From assembly GCA_900708905.1 (NCBI GenBank), contig CAADRB010000034.1:1091379-1155378 (forward strand): DNA of 64,000 bases. The letters run 5' to 3'. Position 1 is the first letter of the stretch. The number at the start of each line of letters is the position of its first letter. The translations under genes and the position numbers were made by a program. This document shows positions 49,861 through 61,720 of the stretch, one piece after another. Source of the DNA: Hymenolepis diminuta. Taxonomy: Eukaryota; Platyhelminthes; Cestoda; Cyclophyllidea; Hymenolepididae. Below the pieces are notes generated by a model that saw only the letters and a program-made list of their open reading frames with translations, made no database searches and was not told the DNA's origin.

Positions 49861-52800
49861 AATATAACTCTTTGTCTTCCCAATCTCGAAGGGTGATTTA
49901 CCTGTTAGCTTCAGGAAGATCACTGGATCTAGGAAGGGATATCCAACCTAATTTGATCTAGCTTTTAACTTTACTTTAGATTAGAGCTGATTTATCTCCA
50001 TGAATAGAAATGAAGATGATTTAATAAGAACTCGTTGCTAGAAATTGGGGTAAAAATTCCTCTAATAATTGTGTTTTTCAAAATATATTCTATTAATCGG
50101 TCCTTGAATCACAAACTAGACCATTTTTCCGAGTCTGCTAACAGAACTTTTTTATTTAAACAAACGCCTACCATACCGAAAATCTCTGCCTCGAATCCCA
50201 AGCTTAAATTCTGACTAAATAATAGCTAGCTTTTCCCTAGTGATTTTGCATAAAAACCAAAACAGCAAAATGCATTTGAATTTCAGTAACTTTTAACCTA
50301 TTTTCAAGCTAATTCAACCATGAAAAGACTACTTACGAGACTTTCAAGTTCTGTATGAATATGAAGAAAGTGAATCACTTCTTTATGGTTGGAACTGCAA
50401 ATATTTTGTTAAACTTGAGTGCAAAATTCGTCACATTATTAGCATGTGCTAACATGTTTTCCATACTTGTCTCTTATGATTCCAAACCAATACTAATGTT
50501 GACGAAGAATTAAAAAAACCTCTACCGTTCTGAGATTGATTTTGTTTTATTGAAGTGCATTGTGACATACCCAAGAAACCGGTAACACCCCATAGAAGAT
50601 AGAAGTTCCTGTTTTCGTCTCCTATTTATTCCCTACCTCCTCATTGGTAGAGCAAAAAAAAATTCTAATCAAATGAAATTTGGAATTGCTATAGCTACAT
50701 GGACTGGCCTGTTAAAGCGATTAGGTGCAAGTCTTGTATGAATTTCATTTAAATTACACTAGTTAACGTAAAATTTCGTGATTGCAAGTAAGAATCGGCA
50801 AAATGTTGCCGCAGTATGAGAGAACGAAATTCAAAAGACTGAGACTGAATTTGTGACTTAAGTCTTAAAATACGAATTTTAACATCAGAAAAAAACAGAA
50901 CAATTTCCAAAATTTCAATACATTGGAAGACGTAAATACAGGATTGTAAATAATGGTTTAGGACAGTGGCGGTCCTATTTCACAAACTCTCATTTTGTTA
51001 TTCCATTTTAGTCTTACTAGGTTGTTTTCATAAGCAGCAGAAAATTATGTTAATATTTAATAAATGCCATCTTTATTATTGTTGTCATTTAATACGTATT
51101 TTGAGACCATACATACACATGCTCGAGCTCATTTTAGATGAGGGCAATCGTTTGCGTAAACCCAGGCAATTAGAATTTCTTAGTGTTGCAATAACTTCTT
51201 TATGCGCTCTTTTTAGACTGAGTATATTTCAGACGTTTCCGATAAAAAACTCATATCGGTCGCCTTTCTGCCGTTAATGAATATGCACCTTTGAGTTTGA
51301 TCTTTTGACCTCTGAGTTAATAGAGGTATTTTGGTGTAATCGTAAATGTGCCTCTACCATTGCCAGATTTAAAATAGGACTTTCGAACACCTCTCTCGAA
51401 TTTTTGAAGGGACCCAAATATCCATACTTCCATCAACTTGAATTATACGATTAATTGCATAACCTTATTTGTACCCGTCCTGTTAAATTATACTGAGTCT
51501 ATAAGTTCTAATATGTGCCAAAATACCCTTCGAATTTCGAGTTCATTTTGAGGGATTGAAAAATTCGGAATTTTATTTGGTGCATTTGTAATAAATACGC
51601 GTCAAGGTTTGATTTGGGACTTTTACCAGAATTTAATCTAGCTCAAAAAGTACGGTCCGCTTTTGATTCCTCTCGGTTTTATATTAATTAATAATAATCT
51701 TTAAATTCTAATTCAAAATAGAGACAGTTTGTCATAATTTCAGCCGTGAAAAATCAAATAACCTTCATTTTGTCTTGAACATTTTAATTTTGATGTCAAC
51801 TCTTTAGTGACAATTGGCTTTCATCAAAAGAAGAAGAAGTCATTTTGAACCCTTTTTACTAGATTGAAAGTTAATACAAATAGGGAAGGCAAAATATTGA
51901 CAACTTACTGTCGGCACTTAAAAGAAAAAATGACGTGCTGAGTAGAGAGGTGACGGGGTTGCATCATGTACAAAATGAAAATATAGTTTAAAAATTTAAA
52001 TTTAAAATGAATTAATATCAAATAAATGCATTGGGACAATTTCGAGAATAAACAGATCGGATGGATGAAGTTTCAATAAAGATTTTTATTTATTATTATT
52101 ATCATAACCTGAAGAAATGTCAACATTTGGAGAATTTTCAATAATATTAGACTTCACGTTGAGTAAACTTTGGCGCTAATTTAAAGATTCGTTGTTAGTT
52201 CTATCTATCTGATCTTGACTGTAGGTAGATATAAATAAATCGAGGCAGCGTGACTAACCACGGAATTAAATCAACAGGTCAACAAAATCTGAAGATTATG
52301 GATGTAATCTCAATCATGCACCTTGGAGTCAAATAAGTAAATCTGAACATGATATTCTTAATAAGAACATTAACACATTTGAACGAGTAAGGATTCAAGT
52401 AAGATTCAATGTCCTGACTTCATATCTACTTCTGCATTCTTTTACATCTTGACGGACTCGTTTGTTTTCCCTTTATACAGCTACTTTCATTTGATTAAAA
52501 CTCGTGAACGCCTATGGCATTATCCTGAAAAATGATGACAATGTGGAGAAAGAACATCAGTTAATCTGAATTTTTGATTTGCTAAATCGCTTATTTTTTA
52601 AATTTTGATGTTGAGTTCTTTGCAATCAAATGTAAATTTTTAGCCTAAAAATTTTAGTATCTGTTCTCTAAAAATCTGAGCACAACATTAAGAAAATGGC
52701 TATCTGTGTTTTATCTGCCGTTTTCAAAGCCGATCGATCAGTTGACTTTAACTGGAAGGTGAGCATTTCAACCTAATTAAATTACCTCTGATAGAAAAAG

Positions 52801-54515
52801 ATCAGGTAGGTGCCAAATGGAACTTTTACGACCATTGGTAATCTTAGCTTTGATATATAATTAGTATTATAATACCTTAAAACTCGATATACAAGTTTAA
52901 TGCAAATTAAACGTAAGATAATATCAATGTGTCAATGTGTATTTGTCTGATTATTAAATATCGCTCCTCAAAAACGTTTTATCCCACCGCCCAAAGTGAG
53001 CTTTATTAAAAATTCGCATTTTCAAACGATTGATACAGTTTTTCATTTCACAAATTACTTTCTGAAGATCTAAATGCAAATATGGTAAAAAATTGTGTAG
53101 ATTATACGTATCATTATAAAGCTATGGGTAATTATTAAAATATAGCTTTATTTGAACATTTTTTAAAAAATTATTTATGTAGTACTCGCCAAAAGCTTTC
53201 CCCTTTTGTATCAATCGATCTTTTATCGTAAAATATTATTGTGAATTTGTTTTACTGTGTTGATTACATTCGCCTTCATTAGCGAATCTTATATAATAAT
53301 GTGGGGCGTAGGTGAAGAATATCCCGGAGTTTGATAAATTGAGTGCATAGAATTTTGAAAAAAACAACTGGCCCATACGAGAAATATTGGAAAAAATTTA
53401 TGCATTATAATGAGGTTCATTTGTCAATATTTGACAGAAAAGATTTCCTATTATCTGACACTGATTTTTTTGATATTTTAATATTTCACGTATATTTTCA
53501 TAGGCCTAGGATGCTGTTCTGCATTCCAATAAAGAAGAGCTGTCTTCAGCAAAATCGAAGTCTATCAATAACATTGCTGCTACTATGTCATACCATGGAG
53601 AAATTATGAAAAATTGATGAAAGTTTGGAAATAAATGTTTTCGGTTGAAAATTTTCCATTTTTAAAAATATTTCGATTTCTTCAGTCACTAAAAGAAAGC
53701 GTATACTTTAGTTAAAGTATAGAACAGAACTATTCACAAGAATGTACTGCAAAGAAAATTAATATTATTCTTGATGTACTAACTGTTTTAAAAACAACAT
53801 TTCAAAATTTAGCAGACATTTCGAAATCAAGAATGATTATTGGAGTCCATTCACAGTGAAACTTAGTAAGTTCTGCAGTGCTGGTATCATCTTCCTGCTC
53901 ATGGCTCTACGAAGATACAATAAACTCAGTAATAACAGGGAATAACAGGGAGTCCAACAATGACAAAATGGAGGAAACCAAGATGGTACAGAGAACAATG
54001 ACAAAGTATCTAAGAATCTTAAACCATTTGATTTTGGACTCGAATTGTATAATATTTACTAAATGGGCAGTTCACGTACCAAAATTCAAATTTCACAAAT
54101 CCTCCAATGTATTGGAGCAAGTGCTTGTGAACAATGTTTATTGCTTACTGATCGGTATTATTTAATCAATTATTTATTTATTTATTTAACCGGTATTATT
54201 ATTTGTCGGTCTTGCCTCTTCATTTCGTTTTTTCATCGGATGGTTATGATACAGTTTTCCTGCATCCATTTCATCAGCCTAGAGTTTTAATATAATTATT
54301 GTTTTAAATACTCGAATATTACAAACTGACTGTACACCTATTCAAAAGAAAACAGTTCATTGTATCCAGAATCCAAACAAAGTTAGACCCTTGACATCTT
54401 GACGGCATGTTGCCCTATTTGATACTGGATTATAATATCATTTTCAATCTCCTGATTAAAAATTGTAGGGTATTTTTGTAAAGTCGTGAATAAGAATATA
54501 TTTTGCATTGGTTAA
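49861..54515. other. AT-rich interval without supported genes
   Basis: About 4.6 kb. A short open start followed by a donor (ATG at 52696, K|GTGAGC at about 52758) could be a first exon, but no partner exon was found. Nothing else is recognisable. Confidence 0.4.
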
Positions 54516-54805
54516 TGCCACGTATAAAAAAATAACGTTTTCCTCAAAATAATTCTTATTTGTAAGGTTCCTTATTTTCCACATTTAAATTCTTTTTTAT
54601 TTGAATGAACTTATCTACATTACGGTTGTAAATGACGCATAATATAAATCGACCTGCGAACACGAAAATGAACTCCTTATCTTGACCTGGTGGTTTGCGT
54701 TGTTTTAAATTGTGAAGTTGTCGGGTTGTATTTGTAACTAGTGCAATGTCTAAGGGAATCTAAGAGTCGGTTATGGTATCCTATAGGGAAGAACAAATCA
54801 CAACA
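54516..54805 (-). mobile_element. LTR-like repeat, copy D
   Basis: Minus-strand copy beginning TGTTGTGATTTGTTC and ending ACGTGGCA. It carries the blocks TTCCCTTAGACATTGCACTAG, CGTAATGTAGATAAGTTCAT and GGAAAATAAGGAAC. It is more diverged than copies A-C and probably a solo LTR. Confidence 0.65.
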
Positions 54806-55329
54806 GTTAATATTTCAATCTAGCCGAAATTTTATGCAGATAAAATTTGTTCAAATCTTCGTATAACATTTTACAAAAAATAGCAATTATAAATACATGA
54901 TTATGGGCTCTTTTGATGAATACGCAAAGTGCACCAATCAATTTAGGTCTTTAAGTCTTTATCAGGTGCAGTACACAACACTCCAGTCAAGTTGGCGGTA
55001 TCGAGTATTGGCAAGAATGCCTGAGTTAAATAGTTGATTAATCTTATTCAATTAAAGATTCAATTTCGGATGGAACGTATTATAAAATTCTAATAAGCAA
55101 ATATACATTAGCACGATTTAAAATCATTTTTATCAAAATATTAAACATAAACAGAAATAAGATTACCTAAATAAAGGTATTAATGGACTTTCACAAATTA
55201 AAATACCATTCTAAAATCAAATTAAGGAAGAGGAAGAGCATTGCGATCGAACCAATCAAAATCGGTGCAGAAAAATGGATTATCCATCTTATTTAAGCTG
55301 TCAAACGATAACAATACTTGTGAGTGTCT
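54806..55329. other. AT-rich intergenic stretch
   Basis: Nothing recognisable. Confidence 0.4.
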
Positions 55330-55976
55330 TACATTTCATTACCCCTGCGTCTGAAATTTAGCTCTTTTTGTGCCCACTCTTTAGTCTCCACTTTTTGTCA
55401 ACTTTGTCATAGCAAAATGTTAATAGGAAACTAGAAGAATCTCACTCTTGGGCAACCATGCTTCCTCAAAACAGAAGAAGTGATTTTCCTGGCGAGACAA
55501 CTTCGTATCACCAAGAATCCATGCAGTGAATCGTTATGTAAAATTTCAGATCAGCCTCAAGCCCCTTCTAAAAAATTTCATAAAAACAAAATGGACAGGG
55601 CTTACCTTAAAGTATTCGTGAATTTCATATCCAAACTTAATTCTCTCATTTACACCTTTTACATTAAGCATAATTCCGCATCACTGCAAGGAAATGGTTT
55701 AGGTTTGAAAAAATAAATATATGGCATTGCTCATATAATATTTAGGGTGCTTTTTAATAGTTCCTCTTATTACCTCTTTTCCTTTTTATTATCTCCACCC
55801 TTGACCAAAACTAATAGTTAGTAATAAAAGCTAAAAATAAGTTTTATACCCGTAAACTGAGCAGCTCGGGCTAAGAGCCGGGAAAGTTTCAAGTCTAAAC
55901 CCTTTTCACAGACATATCCAAAGTTATTCTCCCTCATAAGTTTATCAACTTCGGAAATTAGTTGTGCGTTAGCCAT
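55330..55976 (-). pseudogene. RMDN-like pseudogene, copy d
   Basis: Exon 1 (55850-55976) is still open, starting MANAQLISEVDKLM and ending LLARAAQF with a phase-1 donor as in the intact copies. Exon 2 begins LVKGGDNKKEKR and then hits a stop. Exon 3 (~55604-55685) keeps GIMLNVK and RIKFGYEIHEYFK. Exon 4 (~55440-55575) keeps KGLEAD and IHCMDSW but has a stop in place of Cys-Tyr and a frameshift. A CYDKVDKK remnant of exon 5 lies near 55385-55410. It is closest to the intact copy e. Confidence 0.8.
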
Positions 55977-57184
55977 AGTGAAAGTTGTATTTCAAAGATA
56001 GGACCTTGCAACCAAATATATGTATTGATCTCCAAAAGCTGTAGTCAGACAGTGTCTACAACCAAGTGAAATCTGTCCATTTATAGATACTTCCTGGTCA
56101 ATCAAATCCTTCGTAAAGACTAAAACAAATGCGATAGATAGAATACATTTTAAATGAAAAAAAAGGGCTTTATATTAGACAGAACTCAAACTAATGGAAG
56201 AAATATTCTAGTGGATTTTGTGCTAAATATTATTAATAGCAGTAATTGGCAGATAACACTAAAATAACGAATTTGCTCGTTTTCAGTAAAATTCAGGCAG
56301 TTATTTTATCTGACAGTAGCGCATGTAAACTTCTGAAACAATGTGGTGAGTAGACGCATCTAAATTTTTTGTGAAAATATATTATGCATTAGATTTATTG
56401 GAGTATTTTCAAAACACGACTTTTTTACAACAAATGCCCATCCGCATAAGGGTTGATATGACTGAACCAGAGGGTAAAACCTTTTTAGAACAATATGGGA
56501 ACGTATGACACCGAATTCGACAGAATGACTGAGATTAAGGAACGGATTAGCAAATGATACAATCCTAAAATAATTTAAATTTACATTTTTCCAACGGAAC
56601 AGAAATATTTGCCGAGCCATCCAGCTGTTTCCTTTTCGTTGAATGTTTCATATGTTGATATTAACGAAATGTGTTATGCGAATTCTTCTTCGAAAGCTTC
56701 TACATTTGAAATTTATAAAGCAGTTTGAAAATGCTTGGAATCAAATTTAACTTGTCAATAATCACCTATGCTGATATTATTTAATCATTTTCAAGTAAAA
56801 TTATGCGAGCTTCACTGAGTGTCTTTAGAATCGCACGTTTAATGTATTCATAGAGGGTTTTATTTCCAATTGAGCAATGTTAATTCTACATGCAACTAGT
56901 CAACCGTGCCACACACCGAATATACTTTTAATCATAGTTCTCTTCTAGCCATTAAGTCATTATCTCTTCTAGTACAGGTTTCGATAGTTACTCAATCAAA
57001 TTTTGGCAAACTACTTCAGTATTCAATTTATCTTAAGGATTTCGCAACTCCGCAATTATATGACATATAAACTCAAAAGATCAACAATCAATATAGATTT
57101 AGTAATAAGTCTTTAGATTTATTCTAAAGTTCAAGTAGCAGCAACTACAATAAGACATTAAAATCCAAGCAAAGAGAGCATTTT
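55977..57184. other. Intergenic stretch between RMDN copies d and e
   Basis: AT-rich. A minus-strand frame at 56360-56620 (86 codons) has no recognised match. Confidence 0.4.
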
Positions 57185-57190
57185 TTTATT
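57185..57190 (-). terminator. Poly(A) signal of RMDN-like copy e
   Basis: AATAAA on the minus strand, ~66 bases after the TAA stop. Confidence 0.5.
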
Positions 57191-57255
57191 TGTTTTCTTT
57201 CAAAAGGATGGATAATACAATATGCTTATAGAGGAAAGGATGAGAAATGAGTGAG

Positions 57256-58108
57256 TTACTTATCATATTTAGCTGCAATATGTTTACATTCATTAAGAGC
57301 TTCTTCCATCTCTGAATCTTTTGGTGGGTATTTCATCGCCTTCAGAGCATAATCTTTAGCCTCAGCACCTTTGCCCAGTTTATCATAACACTGTGCAAGG
57401 CGGCACAGATTCAAAACTTGGTTGGGATCGGCTAAAAGGTAACCAGAATTAGAAACAAACTAAAATAAGATTACTCTTTTGAGCGGCTTCGAAATATTCC
57501 ACAGCTTCTTCAAAGCTGGAAGATGGAGGCTTCTTGAAAAAGGCCGTAGCAAAAGCTCGTGCCACTTTACTTAATGAGGAAACTTCATAGCACCAGGAAC
57601 CCATGCAGTGGTTTCCTATGTAGGATTGCGGATCAGCTTTAAGACCTTTCTGCAATAATAATAAGATCAATAACCATTCGATAAACTTGCCTCAAAGTAA
57701 TCGCGAATTTCATATCCCAACTTGATTCTTTCATTAACCCCTGCTTCTTTGGATTTTACATTAAGCATAACACCGTACCACTAGAAAAATAAAAACAAGT
57801 AAAAAAGCTTACAATGTTGCTCAAGCAATCATTTGGATACTTCTCAACACCTTCTTTCAGTACTTCGACACCACGTTTAATCCACTCTTCTTTTTCTTTT
57901 TTGCTTGGTTCACTCTTCGAAAGAACTGAATTTATTTATTATAATTGTTTTATAATTTCATACCCATGTATCGAATAGCTTTTGCATATAGACCCATCAA
58001 CTCCACGCTCATATCTTGTACACCATTTAATTTATTATAAATTTCATGGAACTCATCTTTATCCATTAAATTTTCACATTCAGCAACAAGCTTTGCATTG
58101 TCGGTCAT
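57256..58108 (-). CDS. RMDN1: RMDN-like TPR protein, copy e (intact)
   Basis: Exons from ATG 58108 downward: 57964-58108, 57813-57925, 57691-57780, 57475-57649, 57256-57431; 232 residues. The protein shows DEFHEIYNKL, YAKAIRYM, WYGVMLNVK, IKLGYEIRDYFEKGL, HCMGSWCYEVS, AFFKKPPSSSFEEAVEYF and LAQCYDKLGKGAEAKDYALKAMKYPP. That is the full RMDN TPR-like core without membrane segment. Of the intact copies it keeps the PPSSS motif closest to vertebrate RMDN1. The donor of exon 3 is GC (TTTGAG|GCAAGT) rather than GT; exon length (90 nt) matches all paralogues, which supports that boundary. The role is inferred from the family: microtubule- or membrane-contact-associated. Orthology to RMDN1 specifically is not resolved. 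Confidence 0.88.
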
Positions 58109-59870
58109 GGCTGATTGGGTTTCTTAACCAAAGGAAAAAAGATTCAAAAATAGCGAAATCTTATATAATCAAATATGATTTTTCAAAATATTTACAAGTA
58201 ATGCGTATATACACATTTTACTTACATATATCAAATAAAAATATCAGAACAACGTAAACCCCATCGCTTTTAAAAAGATACCTAGGCCAATTAAATTTGT
58301 TTTAAAAATTAAAACAAATTGTTAACTTTATATTTTGAGCAAAATACATATAATTAATGTAAAATCAACTACTTGTTTTGAAATTTCAATGAAGATCACA
58401 GGTTTTAGACTGAAATGGAATTTGTAATTTATTTTGCTGCGTTATTTTCACATTACAAATTGAGAAACAATTATATTTAAATATATATGTAACCCTGAAA
58501 ATACACTATAATATTTCCTCTGTTAAAGTCTTATCGAAGTTAATTTGTGGTTGCTAAATTAAATTGCGCATTCTTTATAAGTATTTATTCTCCACATATT
58601 CCCTTAATCCTCTACTGCAGTTCGGATGAATTTTTCTACACTCAATATCTATACCATTGTTTGATTATAGAGTCAAAAAAATATTATTTGGGTAAAAACT
58701 GTGTATTCGGGTGCATTTCATGGTCAATTATGTTTTATTTCACTAAGATTCCAAAAGCTGTTTGCATTAATTTAGCATATAAAATTAAAATTTTAATTTT
58801 TAGAGGCAAACTTATCGACTTTTAAATCTATATTATGAATGTTGCGTATACCTCAAAGGAAGGGAAAGTTTAACATTAAACTTAAATTTAAACAAATAAC
58901 TTTTAATTAGTAAAATTTCATCTATGTTAGTATCACTACAGTGACAAGATAGAAAAATGCCGATAATAAGGAAATCAACGTTTTAGTAGTTATTTTACAA
59001 GACTATTCGTTTCTTTTCCATTCGAATATAATTTATACATTTGTTGGTATTTATTTGCAGCTTATTATTAACAACTTAACTCTTTAACACTTTGGCAGTC
59101 TCAAATTACCTTCTCTAGACGTACGCACCCAAAGAACACAATGACGGCACGAAACGAACACACCAGAGTGACACCATCAAGTCCTCGTGTTCGCAAATGT
59201 ACTAAAAAGTAACGCGAAGACGCGTGAATATAATGATCTCTTATACAGTTCATTAAACGAAAGAAGATGTGTTAGGGCTATTCCCGCTGGAAGTTCGTTT
59301 GTATTAAATTAATTTTCTGGTAAAATCCTGTTGATGATCAGTTTATTTACAAGGAATTATAAATTAGATTACCGTTAATACTACTGAAAAGTAATAAAAT
59401 TATTGAAATTCAATTGCAAATGGATTTTTAAACAAATTAAAATGCATTAATTCATGCGAACTAATTGATCAATGTATTCATACTGACACGGATAAAAATA
59501 AATTTGATGCTTGAAACCTTGATATTTTCGTGTTTGTTAACAAAGCGTCGATTTTAAATAGGACTTAACGTCAATTAAAATAGATTGAGTGGAAAAATTA
59601 AACACAATAATCGAGGTCAACATTTCGACGTCTGCAGTCTACAAATACAAAGAACATACAACATGCAATAGTCGAATCCTAACATTTTTATTGATAAACA
59701 AAGTGGAAATTAGAGGTATTAAGAATGATTATATCATGATTCGGTGAACAAAAAAACAAACAAAAGTAGGAAAATTGGGAAGATGAAATGTAATGCTAGT
59801 GCTATCGACCAATAAAACCTTTATTAACTCTAATATTTCTTCATATATTTATTTTCATATTACTAAAATA
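58109..59870. promoter_or_regulatory. Divergent spacer between RMDN copies e and f
   Basis: About 1.9 kb between divergent starts. It presumably holds promoters of copy e (-) and copy f (+). No motif stands out before 59871. Confidence 0.3.
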
Positions 59871-59918
59871 ATGAAATTTATCAAAATGACCATGAATATG
59901 CTAACGGATTCAGGTCAT
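59871..59918 (+). promoter_or_regulatory. Conserved block upstream of RMDN-like copy f
   Basis: ATGAAATTTAT...AATGACCATGAA...GATTCAGGTCAT, 180 bases before the ATG. The same block, in the same order and distance, stands before copy g (61540-61587). It contains TGACC and GGTCA half-sites facing each other about 20 bases apart. Confidence 0.5.
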
Positions 59919-60050
59919 TTGCAGTTTACGTACTAATTGATGTACTTTTGAAATTTATCAATCTAATGGTGGGTTAAGCTTTCCCTCTTTATTTGACATC
60001 ATTTCTTCAAAACACGTACTATCAAGCAGAGTTTTAGCTGTACAAGTACT

Positions 60051-60943
60051 ATGAGCAACGCCTTCTTAAAACAAATCGATGAATTGTCTAACTCAGAGAA
60101 ACATCAAGAAATATACGACCAGCTTAGAAGACCCGATGGAAATTATAGTACAATGCCCCCAGATATTCTCTGGCGATTTGGAAGAGCAATCCGTTTTTTA
60201 AGTAGGTTATAAATTAAATATTATTATTACTAGTTTTCACAAAGGGTAAAGAAGATAAGCGATCGAGAAAGAAGTGGTTAGAAGAAGGCCTCAGTGTAAT
60301 GAAAATGGCAGTAGAGAAATATCCCGATAACTGCTACTGCAATACGGTATGGATGAGCAAAAATCAAATCTTATGTTTTAGTGGTATGGCATCTTTTTAT
60401 CGCTGGAATCCTTGGAACTAGGACCAAAGAGAAGAATTGAACTAGCCTATGTCATTAGAGAGTATTTCGATGTAAATTATATTGTTTTATTGACCCTGCG
60501 ATATTAGAAAGCATATCAAGCTGATTCAAAATACTTCGTCCTCTTGCATTGTCTTGGAGCATGGTGTTATGAAATAGCGCATTATAGTGAATTTGAACGG
60601 GGACTGTCCGCCATTTTCTTCACTAGGCCTCCGGAATCCTCTTATGATGAAGCCCTAAGATATTATTTGGAATCCTACGAATGTAAGTTTGATTTATAAT
60701 AAGTGGCCGAAATTTAGTGAATCCTAATTATTTATATACATCCGCACGAATTGCACTATGTTATGATAAGTTGAAAAACAAGGAAGCTGCAAAGAAGTGG
60801 GCCAAAAAGGCTCTTTCTGGACCCGGGAGAGATGACGAAGCCATTGAGGTACGTTTTTTAACAGAACTGATATAATTTATTTTAAAATTCATTTTATTCA
60901 GGCTCAAGAGGAATGTGAGAAGCTTCTGAGGAGCTATCATTGA
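60051..60943 (+). CDS. RMDN1: RMDN-like TPR protein, copy f (intact)
   Basis: Exons 60051-60201, 60234-60346, 60382-60471, 60508-60682, 60718-60848 and 60902-60943; phases close, giving 233 residues. Motifs are QIDELSNSEKHQEIYDQL, ILWRFGRAIRFL, WYGIFLSLESLE, RIELAYVIREYFD, LHCLGAWCYEIA, FFTRPPESSYDEALRYYLESY and IALCYDKLKNKEAAKKWAKKAL. The introns are tiny (32-53 nt). The terminal exon is split by an extra intron at IE|AQEE that copies a and e lack. Exon 2 begins at TACTAG|TTTTCAC, which alone gives the conserved FTKGKEDK frame. The neighbour downstream (copy g) is a close tandem duplicate. Confidence 0.88.
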
Positions 60944-61539
60944 TGTGATTTTACAATCAATCTGTTATGCAATCAGCTTGTTTTAATGTCATCCAGCTCT
61001 TTCTTTGTCAGACATTTTCTCCATATTTAAAATGATTCTTAAAGACAATGGTTTGAGGTTATACAATAGTGTGAATTCACAATCAACAAATTTTACGCAA
61101 CACAATCATTTTTAGATGCAGTCTGAATTTTATCATCGTCAAATACAAACTGATTTTCATGCGATTTTTTGTGGAAAAATTTAAAATGCTTGCTATGGAA
61201 AATATCTGATGGCAATTATTATATTATCGAAGTTATTATTATTATATATTATAATAATTATTACTTAAATGGAAGGTTCAAATACACAGTTAATAAATGC
61301 TTTAAATCAGCAACTCACTTATTAATACACTGAAATCAAGAGTCTATTTTCGTGAAATCTTAACTGATTAAAGTGTCTTAGTCAGTTTTTCTTGTAAAAC
61401 CATTTAAAATGTTAATATCATTTAGAATGAGAATATTAAATCCGACACATTTGTAAAAAGAATAATACCATGAAATAAATAATGCTTCATATCTTTAGAA
61501 CTAACATTTAACTTATTACCTACAATTTTGATTAAATTG
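60944..61539. other. Spacer between RMDN copies f and g
   Basis: 3' UTR of copy f and promoter-side DNA of copy g. It has a near-palindromic AT run around 61217-61263. No gene. Confidence 0.45.
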
Positions 61540-61587
61540 ATGAAATTTATTGTAATGACCATGAACCTGCAAACAGATTCAGGTCAT
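61540..61587 (+). promoter_or_regulatory. Conserved block upstream of RMDN-like copy g
   Basis: Matches the block at 59871-59918 (ATGAAATTTAT..TAATGACCATGAA..CAGATTCAGGTCAT), 181 bases before the chosen ATG. Confidence 0.5.
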
Positions 61588-61720
61588 CCTAAAGTTATTA
61601 TTACTTGTTGGTGGGTTTTTTACAATTTCTTAGCGCTAAAGTAAGTTGTCCTCTTCCATATTTTTTTGTTCCTTAAAATTATATGAGACCCTCAGTAGGT
61701 ATTTTGGCTGTGAAATGAAT

